Shown here: in pieces, positions 52,289 through 61,048 of the stretch | Layout of the letters: every line of letters begins with the position of its first letter | Numbering within the stretch: the first letter of the stretch is position 1 | NCBI RefSeq assembly: GCF_016735695.1 | Contig: NZ_JAERQD010000027.1 | Location: forward strand, 1-64,000 | DNA: 64,000 nucleotides | DNA from: Microvirga zambiensis WSM3693 | GTDB lineage: Bacteria > Pseudomonadota > Alphaproteobacteria > Rhizobiales > Beijerinckiaceae | Reading direction: 5' to 3' | The notes under the pieces: model-generated | The model's database searches: none | The model's input: the letters and a program-made list of their open reading frames with translations, nothing else | What the model was told of the DNA's origin: nothing | Translations under genes and position numbers: made by a program

Positions 52289-54529
52289 TCACGCGGCTCC
52301 TTCATTGTGATTCGGCAGGGCGACGAAGAAGGTTGCGCCGCGATCGGGCGCCCCTTCGGCCCAGGCCCTGCCTCCGTGTCTCTCGACAATGCGGCGAACG
52401 TTGGCCAGCCCGATCCCGGTTCCCTCGAATTCCTCGACCCGGTGCAGACGCTGGAAGACGCCGAACAGCTTGTCGACGTATTTCATATCGAACCCGACGC
52501 CGTTGTCCCGCACGAAAAAGATCGTCTCCCCATCCCGCCGCTCGGAGCCGATCTCGATGCGGGCCTTGGTCCGGGTCCGGGTATATTTCACGGCGTTGTC
52601 CAGCAGGTTTTCGAAGACGAGCCGAATCAGCACCGGATCGGCCTTCACCGGAGGCAGATCCCCGATATCCCATTCGATGTGACGCTGCGGCATGTTCGCC
52701 AGCAGCCGGTGGCGGATCTCCTCGACGAGCGCCGTCACATCGACCGGCCGGGGCCTGAGGGCGGTGCGGCCCATATGCGAGAAGCGAAGCAGGTTGTCCA
52801 CGAGGGTGCCGGCCGTATAGGCCGAGTCGATGATCGTGTCGACGTAGCGCCTGCCCTTCTCCGACAGGTCGCCTCCTTCCTGCTTCTTCAGAAGCTCGGA
52901 GTACCCGACGATATGCCGGAACGGCGCGCGAAGATCGTGCGAGACGGAATAGGAAAACGCCTCCAGCTCCTTGTTGGAGCGGCGCAGCTCGTCGGAAAGC
53001 GCCGCGAGCTCCTCGGCCCGGCGCAGCACGATGCCAACGATGGCGTTGCGCAGTTCCTTGACCGCCTCGATCTCGCTTTGGTCCCAGGGCAGCGAATGCT
53101 CGCGCACGGTTTCCTTCCAAATCTCGAAGGAGCGCCGGGGATGGAGCCGGATGCTGCCCGCCTCCTCCTCAACCGCCTTCTGCGGATTGCCGCTCCATTT
53201 GACGGTCTGGACGACTTCGGGCCGGAACCAGAGCACGTAGCTCGCATGGGCCTTCGAGATCGAGATCGACACGAGGCCGCTCGCCCTGTCGGCAAAGGTC
53301 TTGGCCGGAGGATAGACCTGCGGCAGGCGGTCGGTTGCGAACACGTCTTCCTGATGATGCTCGGACAGCCATGCGAACAGCGCCTTGACCTGTTCCTCGT
53401 CCGGTGCCCGCCCGAGGCACCAGCAATGATCCTGCGTCAGGACCGCCGCTCCTTCAGCGCCGGCAAGCAGCATCAGATCCGCGGGATGGTTCACGAGGCC
53501 GGCGATGAAATGGTCTTCCGCCGCCATATGGGCGAGAAGCCGCGTCTGGACGGTGCCGAGACGCAACCGGTTCTCGGCGAGAGCCGTGTTCTCGCGCGCC
53601 TCGAGCTGGAGCGAGAAGATCTGGGTGAGAAAATCGCAGGCGTTGCGCACCTGCAGCGATACCCGCTTCGGCTCTTTGTTGTGGCAGGAGATCAGGCCCC
53701 AAAGATCGCCGTCGCGCAGGATCGAGATCGACATGGAGGCGAGCGTCCCCATGTTGCGCATGTATTCGAGATGGACCGGCGACACGCTGCGCAGCACGGA
53801 ATCGCTCAGATCGAGAGGATCGGGACTCCGCGACTGGATCGGCACCGGCACGTAATTGGCGTCGGGGATGATGCGCTGCCGGTTGCGGCGGTAGAGCTCG
53901 CGGGCCTGCGCCGGAATGTCGGAGGCGGGAAAGCGCAGATCGAGATAGGACGGCAGGACCTCGTTGCGGTCCTCGGCGATCACGGTGCCGTTCCACTGCG
54001 CGTCGAAGCGATAGATCAGGACGCGGTCGAAACCGGTCATGCGGCGGATGTCCTGCGCCGCGAGGTGGCACAGCGTATCGACGGTCGAGGCGCCCTGCAG
54101 CTGCTCCACGAACCGGCGCAGCGTCGGATAGAGCACGTCGAGGCCGGAGGCGGCGTCCCGGGGCGGCGCTTCCAGCTCGATCACCGCGCATTCACCGGAC
54201 CGGGAGATCGCAGCCTCGTAGGCGCCGACGCCGTCCCGCGTGTCGAGGCGGATCGTGCGAAGGGTCCGGGTGCTCCCGCTCGGCGGCGGATCGGCGAGAT
54301 CCGCTTCGAATTCCCTGCTCAGCGCCGGCAGGGCCTGCGCGAAGGGCTGCCCGAGGGCGGAGCCAGGATCGACGCCGAGGGTCCCGGCGATGTTGGCGCT
54401 GGCATAGGCGATCGTCCGGTCGGACAGCCTGATCGCGAGCAGCATCCCGTGCGGCTGGACGCTGCCCGGGATATGGATCGGCTCCCGCGCGCAGGCATCG
54501 AGATCGAGATCTTGCATCTGCTGGGTCAT
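52289..54529 (-). CDS. bphP: bacteriophytochrome histidine kinase
   Basis: 746 residues from ATG 54529, overlapping the heme oxygenase stop. Red/far-red photoreceptor with biliverdin attached to Cys13 (DLDACAREPIHIPGSVQPHG). PAS about 10-120, GAF 140-320 with the hallmark LRFPASDIPAQARELYRRNR, PHY 330-510, then HisKA with FSYSVSHDLRAPFRHIVGYS and HATPase with DNAVKYTRTR and DNGVGFDMKYVDKLFG. All chromophore and kinase motifs are intact. Sits between its chromophore enzyme and its response regulator. Confidence 0.95.
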   Translation of the reverse strand: MTQQMQDLDLDACAREPIHIPGSVQPHGMLLAIRLSDRTIAYASANIAGTLGVDPGSALGQPFAQALPALSREFEADLADPPPSGSTRTLRTIRLDTRDGVGAYEAAISRSGECAVIELEAPPRDAASGLDVLYPTLRRFVEQLQGASTVDTLCHLAAQDIRRMTGFDRVLIYRFDAQWNGTVIAEDRNEVLPSYLDLRFPASDIPAQARELYRRNRQRIIPDANYVPVPIQSRSPDPLDLSDSVLRSVSPVHLEYMRNMGTLASMSISILRDGDLWGLISCHNKEPKRVSLQVRNACDFLTQIFSLQLEARENTALAENRLRLGTVQTRLLAHMAAEDHFIAGLVNHPADLMLLAGAEGAAVLTQDHCWCLGRAPDEEQVKALFAWLSEHHQEDVFATDRLPQVYPPAKTFADRASGLVSISISKAHASYVLWFRPEVVQTVKWSGNPQKAVEEEAGSIRLHPRRSFEIWKETVREHSLPWDQSEIEAVKELRNAIVGIVLRRAEELAALSDELRRSNKELEAFSYSVSHDLRAPFRHIVGYSELLKKQEGGDLSEKGRRYVDTIIDSAYTAGTLVDNLLRFSHMGRTALRPRPVDVTALVEEIRHRLLANMPQRHIEWDIGDLPPVKADPVLIRLVFENLLDNAVKYTRTRTKARIEIGSERRDGETIFFVRDNGVGFDMKYVDKLFGVFQRLHRVEEFEGTGIGLANVRRIVERHGGRAWAEGAPDRGATFFVALPNHNEGAA

Positions 54530-55092
54530 CGGGCCTCGCACAGCCAGTCATGCATGACGTCGAAAGTCTTCTGCGCGGAGGCGACGATGAGATCGTCCGC
54601 TTCCGGCGACGACGCCTCGAGAAGAACCGCGCCGAAGGATTTCCACATGGCGGCGGTCTCGCGGCCGTAGCTGCGGAAATAGGCGCATCCGGTTTCGGCC
54701 GTCAGCCCGAGCTTGCGTTCCACCTCGCGCGCGATGATGGCACCGCCGAGCGTCGAGCCCTCGACCACGTACATGCTGCCGAGAACCGCTTCCGGCGCAG
54801 GCAAGGGCATGAGCGGGCTGCATTGCGGCAAGGCCTCGATCTCCTCGGGCTCGAGCCCGAGGGCCGCAAGATCCTTTTCCAGAAGCTGCGTCTTGCAGCG
54901 GCTGCGAAAGAAGGAATGATCACGCGCCACGTCAGCGGCATCGCTTTCCCAGGCCCTGTGAAAACCGTAGAAGCGGCTCAGCAGATCCCGATAGGCGTCG
55001 CGCGACGCGATCCGGCGGTCGAGATCGATGGCGGCCTCGATCCTGTCATGGGCGGGGCGGGTTTCGATCTTCAGTCGTTCGAGCAGCGTCAT
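54526..55092 (-). CDS. bphO: biliverdin-producing heme oxygenase
   Basis: 188 residues. Cleaves heme to biliverdin, iron and CO, giving the phytochrome chromophore. Proximal heme ligand His15 in ETRPAHDRIEAAIDL; the distal helix is LGSMYVVEGSTLGGAIIARE, the sequence expected in BphO/HmuO enzymes. The start overlaps the upstream permease stop (ATGA) and the stop overlaps bphP (ATGA). Confidence 0.92.
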   Translation of the reverse strand: MTLLERLKIETRPAHDRIEAAIDLDRRIASRDAYRDLLSRFYGFHRAWESDAADVARDHSFFRSRCKTQLLEKDLAALGLEPEEIEALPQCSPLMPLPAPEAVLGSMYVVEGSTLGGAIIAREVERKLGLTAETGCAYFRSYGRETAAMWKSFGAVLLEASSPEADDLIVASAQKTFDVMHDWLCEAR

Positions 55093-55844
55093 GCAACCTC
55101 GTCCACAGGGCGGCCGAGCCGCTTGGCAACGGCCCGTTCCGCGATTCCCATTCCGTCGTGGATCAGAACGGCGAGCAGCGCAACCACCAATCCGCCCTGC
55201 AGCACGAAGGCGACGTTGTTGGACTGAAGGCCGGCGATGATCACCTCGCCCAGACCCTTTGCCGCAACCGTCGACCCGATGGTGGCGGTGCCGAGACCGA
55301 TGATGACGGAGAGGCGGATGCCGGCGAGGATAACCGGCAGGGCGAGCGGCAGTTCCACCTGGAGCAGACGCTGGCGCGCATTCATGCCCATGCCCTTCGC
55401 GGCTTCGAGCGCCTGGGGCGGCACCTCCGAGAGCCCGGCCAGCGTGTTCTCGAAGATCGGCAGGAGGCCATAGAGGAAGAGCGCGATGAAGGTGGGCTTT
55501 TCGCCGAAGCCGACGAGGGGCACGGCGATCGCCAGCACCGCGACGGGCGGAAAGGTCTGGCCGATATTCACGAGGCTGCGCGACAGCGGCAGGAATTCAC
55601 TCCCCGAGGGCCGCGTGACGAAGATGCCGAGGCCCACGGCGAGCACGGTGCTGGCAAGGGTGGCAAGAAACACCGTGCGCAGATGCGACAGGGTGAGCGC
55701 GAGGAGACTGCCGTGATTGTAGATCGCCGGCGCATCGTTCACGGTCAGCGGCTTGAAGACGAAGGCGAAGAGCTGCGGCGCCGTGATGAAGGCGACGAGC
55801 AGGATCAGCGCCGCCGCGCGAAAGGTCAGGGCTCGCGCGCTCAT
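55089..55844 (-). CDS. yehW: osmoprotectant ABC transporter permease, YehW type
   Basis: 251 residues, about six spans. EAA-like loop: EVPPQALEAAKGMGMNARQR, LLQVELPLALPVILAGIRLS. The length and order match E. coli yehZYXW, where this is the second permease. Its stop overlaps bphO, which is not part of the E. coli operon. The system likely imports glycine betaine or a similar solute. Confidence 0.88.
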   Translation of the reverse strand: MSARALTFRAAALILLVAFITAPQLFAFVFKPLTVNDAPAIYNHGSLLALTLSHLRTVFLATLASTVLAVGLGIFVTRPSGSEFLPLSRSLVNIGQTFPPVAVLAIAVPLVGFGEKPTFIALFLYGLLPIFENTLAGLSEVPPQALEAAKGMGMNARQRLLQVELPLALPVILAGIRLSVIIGLGTATIGSTVAAKGLGEVIIAGLQSNNVAFVLQGGLVVALLAVLIHDGMGIAERAVAKRLGRPVDEVA

Positions 55845-56779
55845 GCGGGCAGCCGCCCATGGGCGAGGATCCGCTCGACGGTGATCCGTCCGACGGCTTT
55901 GCCCGATGCGTCGATGACGGGGAGCGCATCCTTGCCGAGCGCGATCAGGCGCGCGAGCGCATCGTGCAGCGTCGTGGAGAGAACGAGCGCCTCGCCCTCC
56001 GCGTCGCCGGGCTCCAGCGCCTCCTTGACCCTGGTCAGGGACAGGAGGCGGAACGGCCGCTCCGCCGTTCCCGTGAGCTGCTCGACGAAAGGCTCCGCCG
56101 GATGCGTGAGCAGCTCGGCCGGCGCCGCATATTGCAAAAGCCGCGCCTGATCCATGACGGCGATGCGGTCGCCGAGATGGAAGGCCTCGTTCATGTCGTG
56201 CGTGACGAGAACGATGGTGGCGCCGAGGCGGCGCTGGATCGCCAAGAGATCGTCCTGTGCCTTGCTGCGGATGACCGGATCGAGGGCGCCGAAAGGCTCG
56301 TCCATCAAAAGCACCGCGGGTTTTGCGGCAAGCGCCCGCGCGACGCCGACCCGCTGCTGCTGCCCGCCCGAGAGCTCATGCGGAAACTTGCCCGCGAATT
56401 CCCCCGGATCGAGCTGGAAGAGGTCGAGCAGCTCGTCGACGCGGGCCGCGATTTTCTTACGGTCCCAGCCGAGAAGGCGCGGCACGGTGGCGATGTTCTG
56501 CGACACGGTGCGATGGGGAAACAGCCCATAGGCCTGGATGACGTAGCCGATGCGGTGGCGCAGCTCGTCCTCCGGTATCGACAGGGTGTCCCGGCCGTCG
56601 ATGAGCACACGTCCCGAACTCGGCTCGACGAGGCGGTTGATCATGCGCAGCAGGGTCGATTTGCCCGCCCCCGACGTGCCGACGACGACCGCGATGGTGC
56701 CCTCCTCGACCCGCAAGGACACGTCGTCGACGACAATGGTTTCGCCGTAGCGCTTGGTGAGATGCTCGATCTCGATCAT
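55841..56779 (-). CDS. yehX: osmoprotectant ABC transporter ATP-binding protein, YehX type
   Basis: 312 residues from ATG 56779. Walker A GTSGAGKST, Q-loop IGYVIQAYGLFPHRT, signature [20 protein letters not shown], Walker B VLLMDEPFGALDPV. The C-terminal 75 residues form a CBS-like segment (DALPVIDASGKAVGRITVER), as in OpuCA/YehX proteins. ATGA overlaps on both sides. A much longer frame upstream into the neighbouring permease is a different reading frame and not coding. Confidence 0.93.
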   Translation of the reverse strand: MIEIEHLTKRYGETIVVDDVSLRVEEGTIAVVVGTSGAGKSTLLRMINRLVEPSSGRVLIDGRDTLSIPEDELRHRIGYVIQAYGLFPHRTVSQNIATVPRLLGWDRKKIAARVDELLDLFQLDPGEFAGKFPHELSGGQQQRVGVARALAAKPAVLLMDEPFGALDPVIRSKAQDDLLAIQRRLGATIVLVTHDMNEAFHLGDRIAVMDQARLLQYAAPAELLTHPAEPFVEQLTGTAERPFRLLSLTRVKEALEPGDAEGEALVLSTTLHDALARLIALGKDALPVIDASGKAVGRITVERILAHGRLPA

Positions 56780-57942
56780 GTCGGGCCTCGCCGCGTCAGG
56801 TCGATGATCGCATCGAACACGATGGCGGTCGCGAAGGACAGCGCAACCGTGGGAAGGGTGCCCAGAAGCACGAGGTCGATGGCGGTCTGGCCGATGCCCT
56901 GGAACACGAAGGTGCCGAAGCCGCCGCCGCCGATCAGGGCCGCCACCGTCGCAAGTCCGATATTCTGCACGAGCGCAATGCGGATGCCGGCCAGGATGAC
57001 CGGAAGAGCCAGCGGAAGCTCGACCTGCCACAGGCGCTGGCGCGGCGACAGGCCCATGCCGCGCGCGGCATCGGTGACCGCCGCAGGAACCTGGTTCAAG
57101 CCCGTGATCGTGTTGGCGACGACCGGCAGCAGGGAATAGAGGAAGAGCGCGATGAAGGCCGGCGCCGCACCGATGCCGCGGATGCCCAGAGCCGCCGCGA
57201 GCGGCACATGCGTCGCGAGATAGCCGAGCGGCGCGATGAGGATGCCGAAGAGCGCGATGCTCGGGACCGTCTGCACGATGTTGAGAATCTGCAGGATCGC
57301 CGCCCTTAACCGTCGGACACGGTAGGCGAGGATGCCGAGCGGCAGCCCGACGAGGCAGGAAGCCGCCATGGAGCCGAAGGCGAGCCACACATGCTGGCGC
57401 GCCTCCTGCCAGAAGCTGTCGGCGCGGTTGGCGTATTCCTTGAGCAGCGAAAGGTCGTTCCAGGCCCCGGACAGCAGCAGGAGCGCGATGGCACCGGCCG
57501 CCACGGCGATGGCCGCGAGCCGCACCCACGGTCCGAGGCGCAGGCGGGTGAGCGCATCGGCCGCGAGCAGGGCGAAGGCAAGGGCGAGCAGCCAGAAGCC
57601 GAGGCCGGGCGAGACGCGGGCAAAGGTGTTGCCGAGCGGCGTGACGAAAGTGGCCGACCATCCGACGATGGGAACGACTGTGGCGAGCCCAAGGATTGCG
57701 GCTGCCAGGCGCGGCAGCGGATTGCGCAACAGGGCCGCACAGAGCGCGACGCCGATTCCGGTGAGGATGATGCCGAGCGCGCCCGCCGGCGGCAGCGCCG
57801 CCGTCAGCATGCGCCCCTCGCCGGCCACGATGCGGTTGGCGCGGTAGACGACGAAGGGCGACGCGAACAGCGCGACGCCGATGAGAACGGCGATCACGCT
57901 GCCGAGCCGATCGAGCGACAGGTGCGGACGCAACGAGGACAT
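56776..57942 (-). CDS. yehY: osmoprotectant ABC transporter permease, YehY type
   Basis: 388 residues from ATG 57942 (starting MSSLRPHLSLDRLGSVIAVL); the open frame reaches back to 58044, but that would enter the intergenic repeat at 58039-58143. Roughly ten spans, more than the partner permease, as in E. coli YehY (about 385 residues). EAA region: QVPAAVTDAARGMGLSPRQR, LWQVELPLALPVILAGIRIA. Probably forms a heterodimeric channel with YehW. Confidence 0.88.
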   Translation of the reverse strand: MSSLRPHLSLDRLGSVIAVLIGVALFASPFVVYRANRIVAGEGRMLTAALPPAGALGIILTGIGVALCAALLRNPLPRLAAAILGLATVVPIVGWSATFVTPLGNTFARVSPGLGFWLLALAFALLAADALTRLRLGPWVRLAAIAVAAGAIALLLLSGAWNDLSLLKEYANRADSFWQEARQHVWLAFGSMAASCLVGLPLGILAYRVRRLRAAILQILNIVQTVPSIALFGILIAPLGYLATHVPLAAALGIRGIGAAPAFIALFLYSLLPVVANTITGLNQVPAAVTDAARGMGLSPRQRLWQVELPLALPVILAGIRIALVQNIGLATVAALIGGGGFGTFVFQGIGQTAIDLVLLGTLPTVALSFATAIVFDAIIDLTRRGPT

Positions 57943-58038
57943 GCCGGACGCGGTGGGTCGAGACGAGATCGTATTCACAAAGCTGCCGGCCCTTATGACA
58001 CCACCTATATCTTGAGAACCTGGCCCATCAATCTCTCG

Positions 58039-58143
58039 CCTCATCCTGAGGAGCCACGAAGTGGCGTCTCGAAGGAGGATCCAGAGAGCACTGGAGACGC
58101 CCTCGTCCTTCGAGACGGCCTGACGGCCTCCTCACGATGAGGG
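58039..58143. repeat. intergenic palindromic repeat between binding protein and permease genes
   Basis: CCTCATCCTGAGGAG ... CTCCTCACGATGAGG outer arms, with GTCTCGAAGGA and TCCTTCGAGAC inner arms and a central imperfect hairpin. The CTCATCCTGAGGAG/CGTCTCGAAGGA pattern recurs across many Hyphomicrobiales genomes (recalled). It may stabilise the binding-protein message or attenuate read-through into yehY. Confidence 0.75.
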
Positions 58144-58195
58144 CTTTGAGGGCGGAAACCCTTTGTGAGCCAGCATACGAGATCGAAACCTCAGA

Positions 58196-59110
58196 TCACT
58201 TCAAAAAGCCCTTGGTTTTCAGATAATCCGTCGCCACGGTCTTCGCCGGCTCGCCGCCCACCTGAACGCGGGCGTTCAGCTGCTGCAGGGTGGCAAGATC
58301 CAGAGAGGCGAAGATCGGCTTGAGGATCTCGGCGATCTTCGGATTCTCCTTCAAAACGGATTCGCGAACGATGGGAGCGGGCGCATAGACGGGCTGCACG
58401 TTCTTGTCGTCCGCCATCACCACGAGGCCTGAGGGCGCGATGCCGCCGTCGGTGCCGTAGACCATGGCGGCGTTGGCGCCGCTGGTCTGTTCCGCCGCCG
58501 CCTTGATGGTGGCCGCCGTGTCGCCGCCGGAGAGCACGATGAGCTGATCGGGCTTCATCTTGAATTCATAGGTTTTCTGGAAGGCCGGGAGGGCGGCTTC
58601 GGAATTCACGAATTCGGCCGAGGCCGCCAGCACCACCTTGCCGCCCTTGGTGACCCACTGGCCGAAATCGGACATGGATTTCAGCTTGTTGGCATCGGCC
58701 GCATCCTTGCGCAGGGCAATGGCCCAGGTGTTGTTGGCGGGAGCCGGATCGAGCCAGATGATCTTGTTGCCATCGAAGTCGAGCTTCTTGGCCATCTCGT
58801 AGCCCTTGGCGGCATCCTTCCAGACGGGATCGTCGGCCTTGTTGAAGAAGAACCCGGCATTGCCGGTATATTCGGGATAGATGTCGATCTCGCCGGCGGT
58901 GATCGCCTTGCGCACCACCGGGGTCGCGCCGAGCTGGATCCTGTCCTGCGTCTTGATGCCGTTGGCATTGAGGGCGAGCAGGATGATGTTGCCGAGAACC
59001 GAGCCCTCCGTATCGATCTTCGACGAAACCACCACATCGGCCTTGGCCGTGGTCGCGGCCGCCAAACCGAGGGCGAGGGCAAAGGTGAGGGACTTGAGGA
59101 CGGTCTTCAT
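58196..59110 (-). CDS. osmF: osmoprotectant ABC transporter binding protein, OsmF/YehZ type
   Basis: 304 residues from ATG 59110, with AAGGGGG ahead of it; E. coli OsmF is 305 residues. Signal peptide about 1-24 (ALALGLAAATTAKA). The OpuAC fold pattern: VVVSSKIDTEGSVLGNIILL, ITAGEIDIYPEYTGNAGFFF, VVLAASAEFVNSEAALPAFQ, YGTDGGIAPSGLVVMADDK. Binds a compatible solute in the periplasm. Upstream of yehY by 253 bases with a repeat between. Confidence 0.9.
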   Translation of the reverse strand: MKTVLKSLTFALALGLAAATTAKADVVVSSKIDTEGSVLGNIILLALNANGIKTQDRIQLGATPVVRKAITAGEIDIYPEYTGNAGFFFNKADDPVWKDAAKGYEMAKKLDFDGNKIIWLDPAPANNTWAIALRKDAADANKLKSMSDFGQWVTKGGKVVLAASAEFVNSEAALPAFQKTYEFKMKPDQLIVLSGGDTAATIKAAAEQTSGANAAMVYGTDGGIAPSGLVVMADDKNVQPVYAPAPIVRESVLKENPKIAEILKPIFASLDLATLQQLNARVQVGGEPAKTVATDYLKTKGFLK

Positions 59111-59225
59111 GCGAACCCCCTTGAGGAACTGTGCCCCGGTGTTTTTAGGACAGTTCGCCCGTTTAGGCAGGGGGGCCCCGGGAAGAGTCCGGGCGGGGGA
59201 TAAAAAGATCGCGTGAGGGAGCGCC

Positions 59226-59262
59226 AAAAACCCGCCGAAGGAACCCTCATCCTCCGGCGGGG
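59226..59262 (-). terminator. intrinsic terminator after DUF4170 gene
   Basis: Read on the minus strand: CCCGCCGGAGG, 9-base loop, CCTTCGGCGGG, then TTTTT. An 11-bp stem with one mismatch 30 bases after the DUF4170 stop. It isolates the osmF operon from the aceA side. Confidence 0.85.
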
Positions 59263-59291
59263 ACGACCCTTTTTGGACGCTCGGGGGCCTC

Positions 59292-59501
59292 TTAAGCGCT
59301 CAGGGTCGTCGGAGGCTCCTGCGCGATGGTGAAGCGGACCTGGGCCTGGGGCCGGTGATCCTCCGAGAGGCTGCGCCAGGTGCGCTCGGCCTCGTTGCGG
59401 CTCTCGAAGGGGCCGACCACCCGCTCGGTGCCCTGAACGATGGTGTCGCAGTCGCAGGAGGTGTACTCGCCGCCGACAACCCAGAAACGTGACTTGGTCA
59501 T
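59292..59501 (-). CDS. DUF4170 family protein
   Basis: 69 residues from ATG 59501. MTKSRFWVVGGEYTSCDCDT, then IVQGTERVVGPFESRNEAER and WRSLSEDHRPQAQVRFTIAQ match DUF4170, a small alphaproteobacterial family of unknown function. Directly downstream of aceA, followed by a terminator, so probably the second gene of the aceA unit. Confidence 0.82.
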   Translation of the reverse strand: MTKSRFWVVGGEYTSCDCDTIVQGTERVVGPFESRNEAERTWRSLSEDHRPQAQVRFTIAQEPPTTLSA

Positions 59502-59541
59502 GATCGATCTCCGTTGGTGCAAGGTTTGAGGTTTTCGAGTT

Positions 59542-60861
<1,320 letters not shown>

Positions 60862-60873
60862 GTCTCATCCTTC

Positions 60874-61047
60874 TTTACATTTCTTGACAAAACCTGCCTT
60901 CGAGCCAGAATTGTTGCAGAGCAGCAGGACGTCTTGTTCTCATTAACCCTCGACGAAGCCCTTGTTTCAACGCTGGATTTGTGAAGAAAAGTCGCCCTGT
61001 AAAGCTTTGACAACACACGCTGTGTAAACTTGTAAAAAGATTTACAA
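60874..61047. promoter_or_regulatory. aceA-scfR divergent operator region
   Basis: TGTAAA half-sites at 60998-61003, 61023-61028 and 61031-61036, inverted TTTACA at 61041-61046 and 60874-60879. TTGTAAA-AAGA-TTTACAA (61030-61047) is a perfect 7+4+7 palindrome ending one base before the regulator's ATG. TTGACA at 61007-61012 with TGTAAA 18 bases on would be a promoter placing transcription start at or very near the ATG. Confidence 0.65.
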
Positions 61048-61048
61048 C

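Noticed and set aside
52133..54670. Plus-strand open frame of 845 codons opposite bphP
   Set aside because: Antisense to a gene with intact phytochrome and kinase motifs; arises from high GC third-position bias. No motif and arginine-rich composition.
55841..57661. 606-codon minus-strand frame taken as one ABC fusion protein
   Set aside because: Only the part from 56779 down reads as an ATP-binding protein; the upstream part is the wrong frame of yehY.
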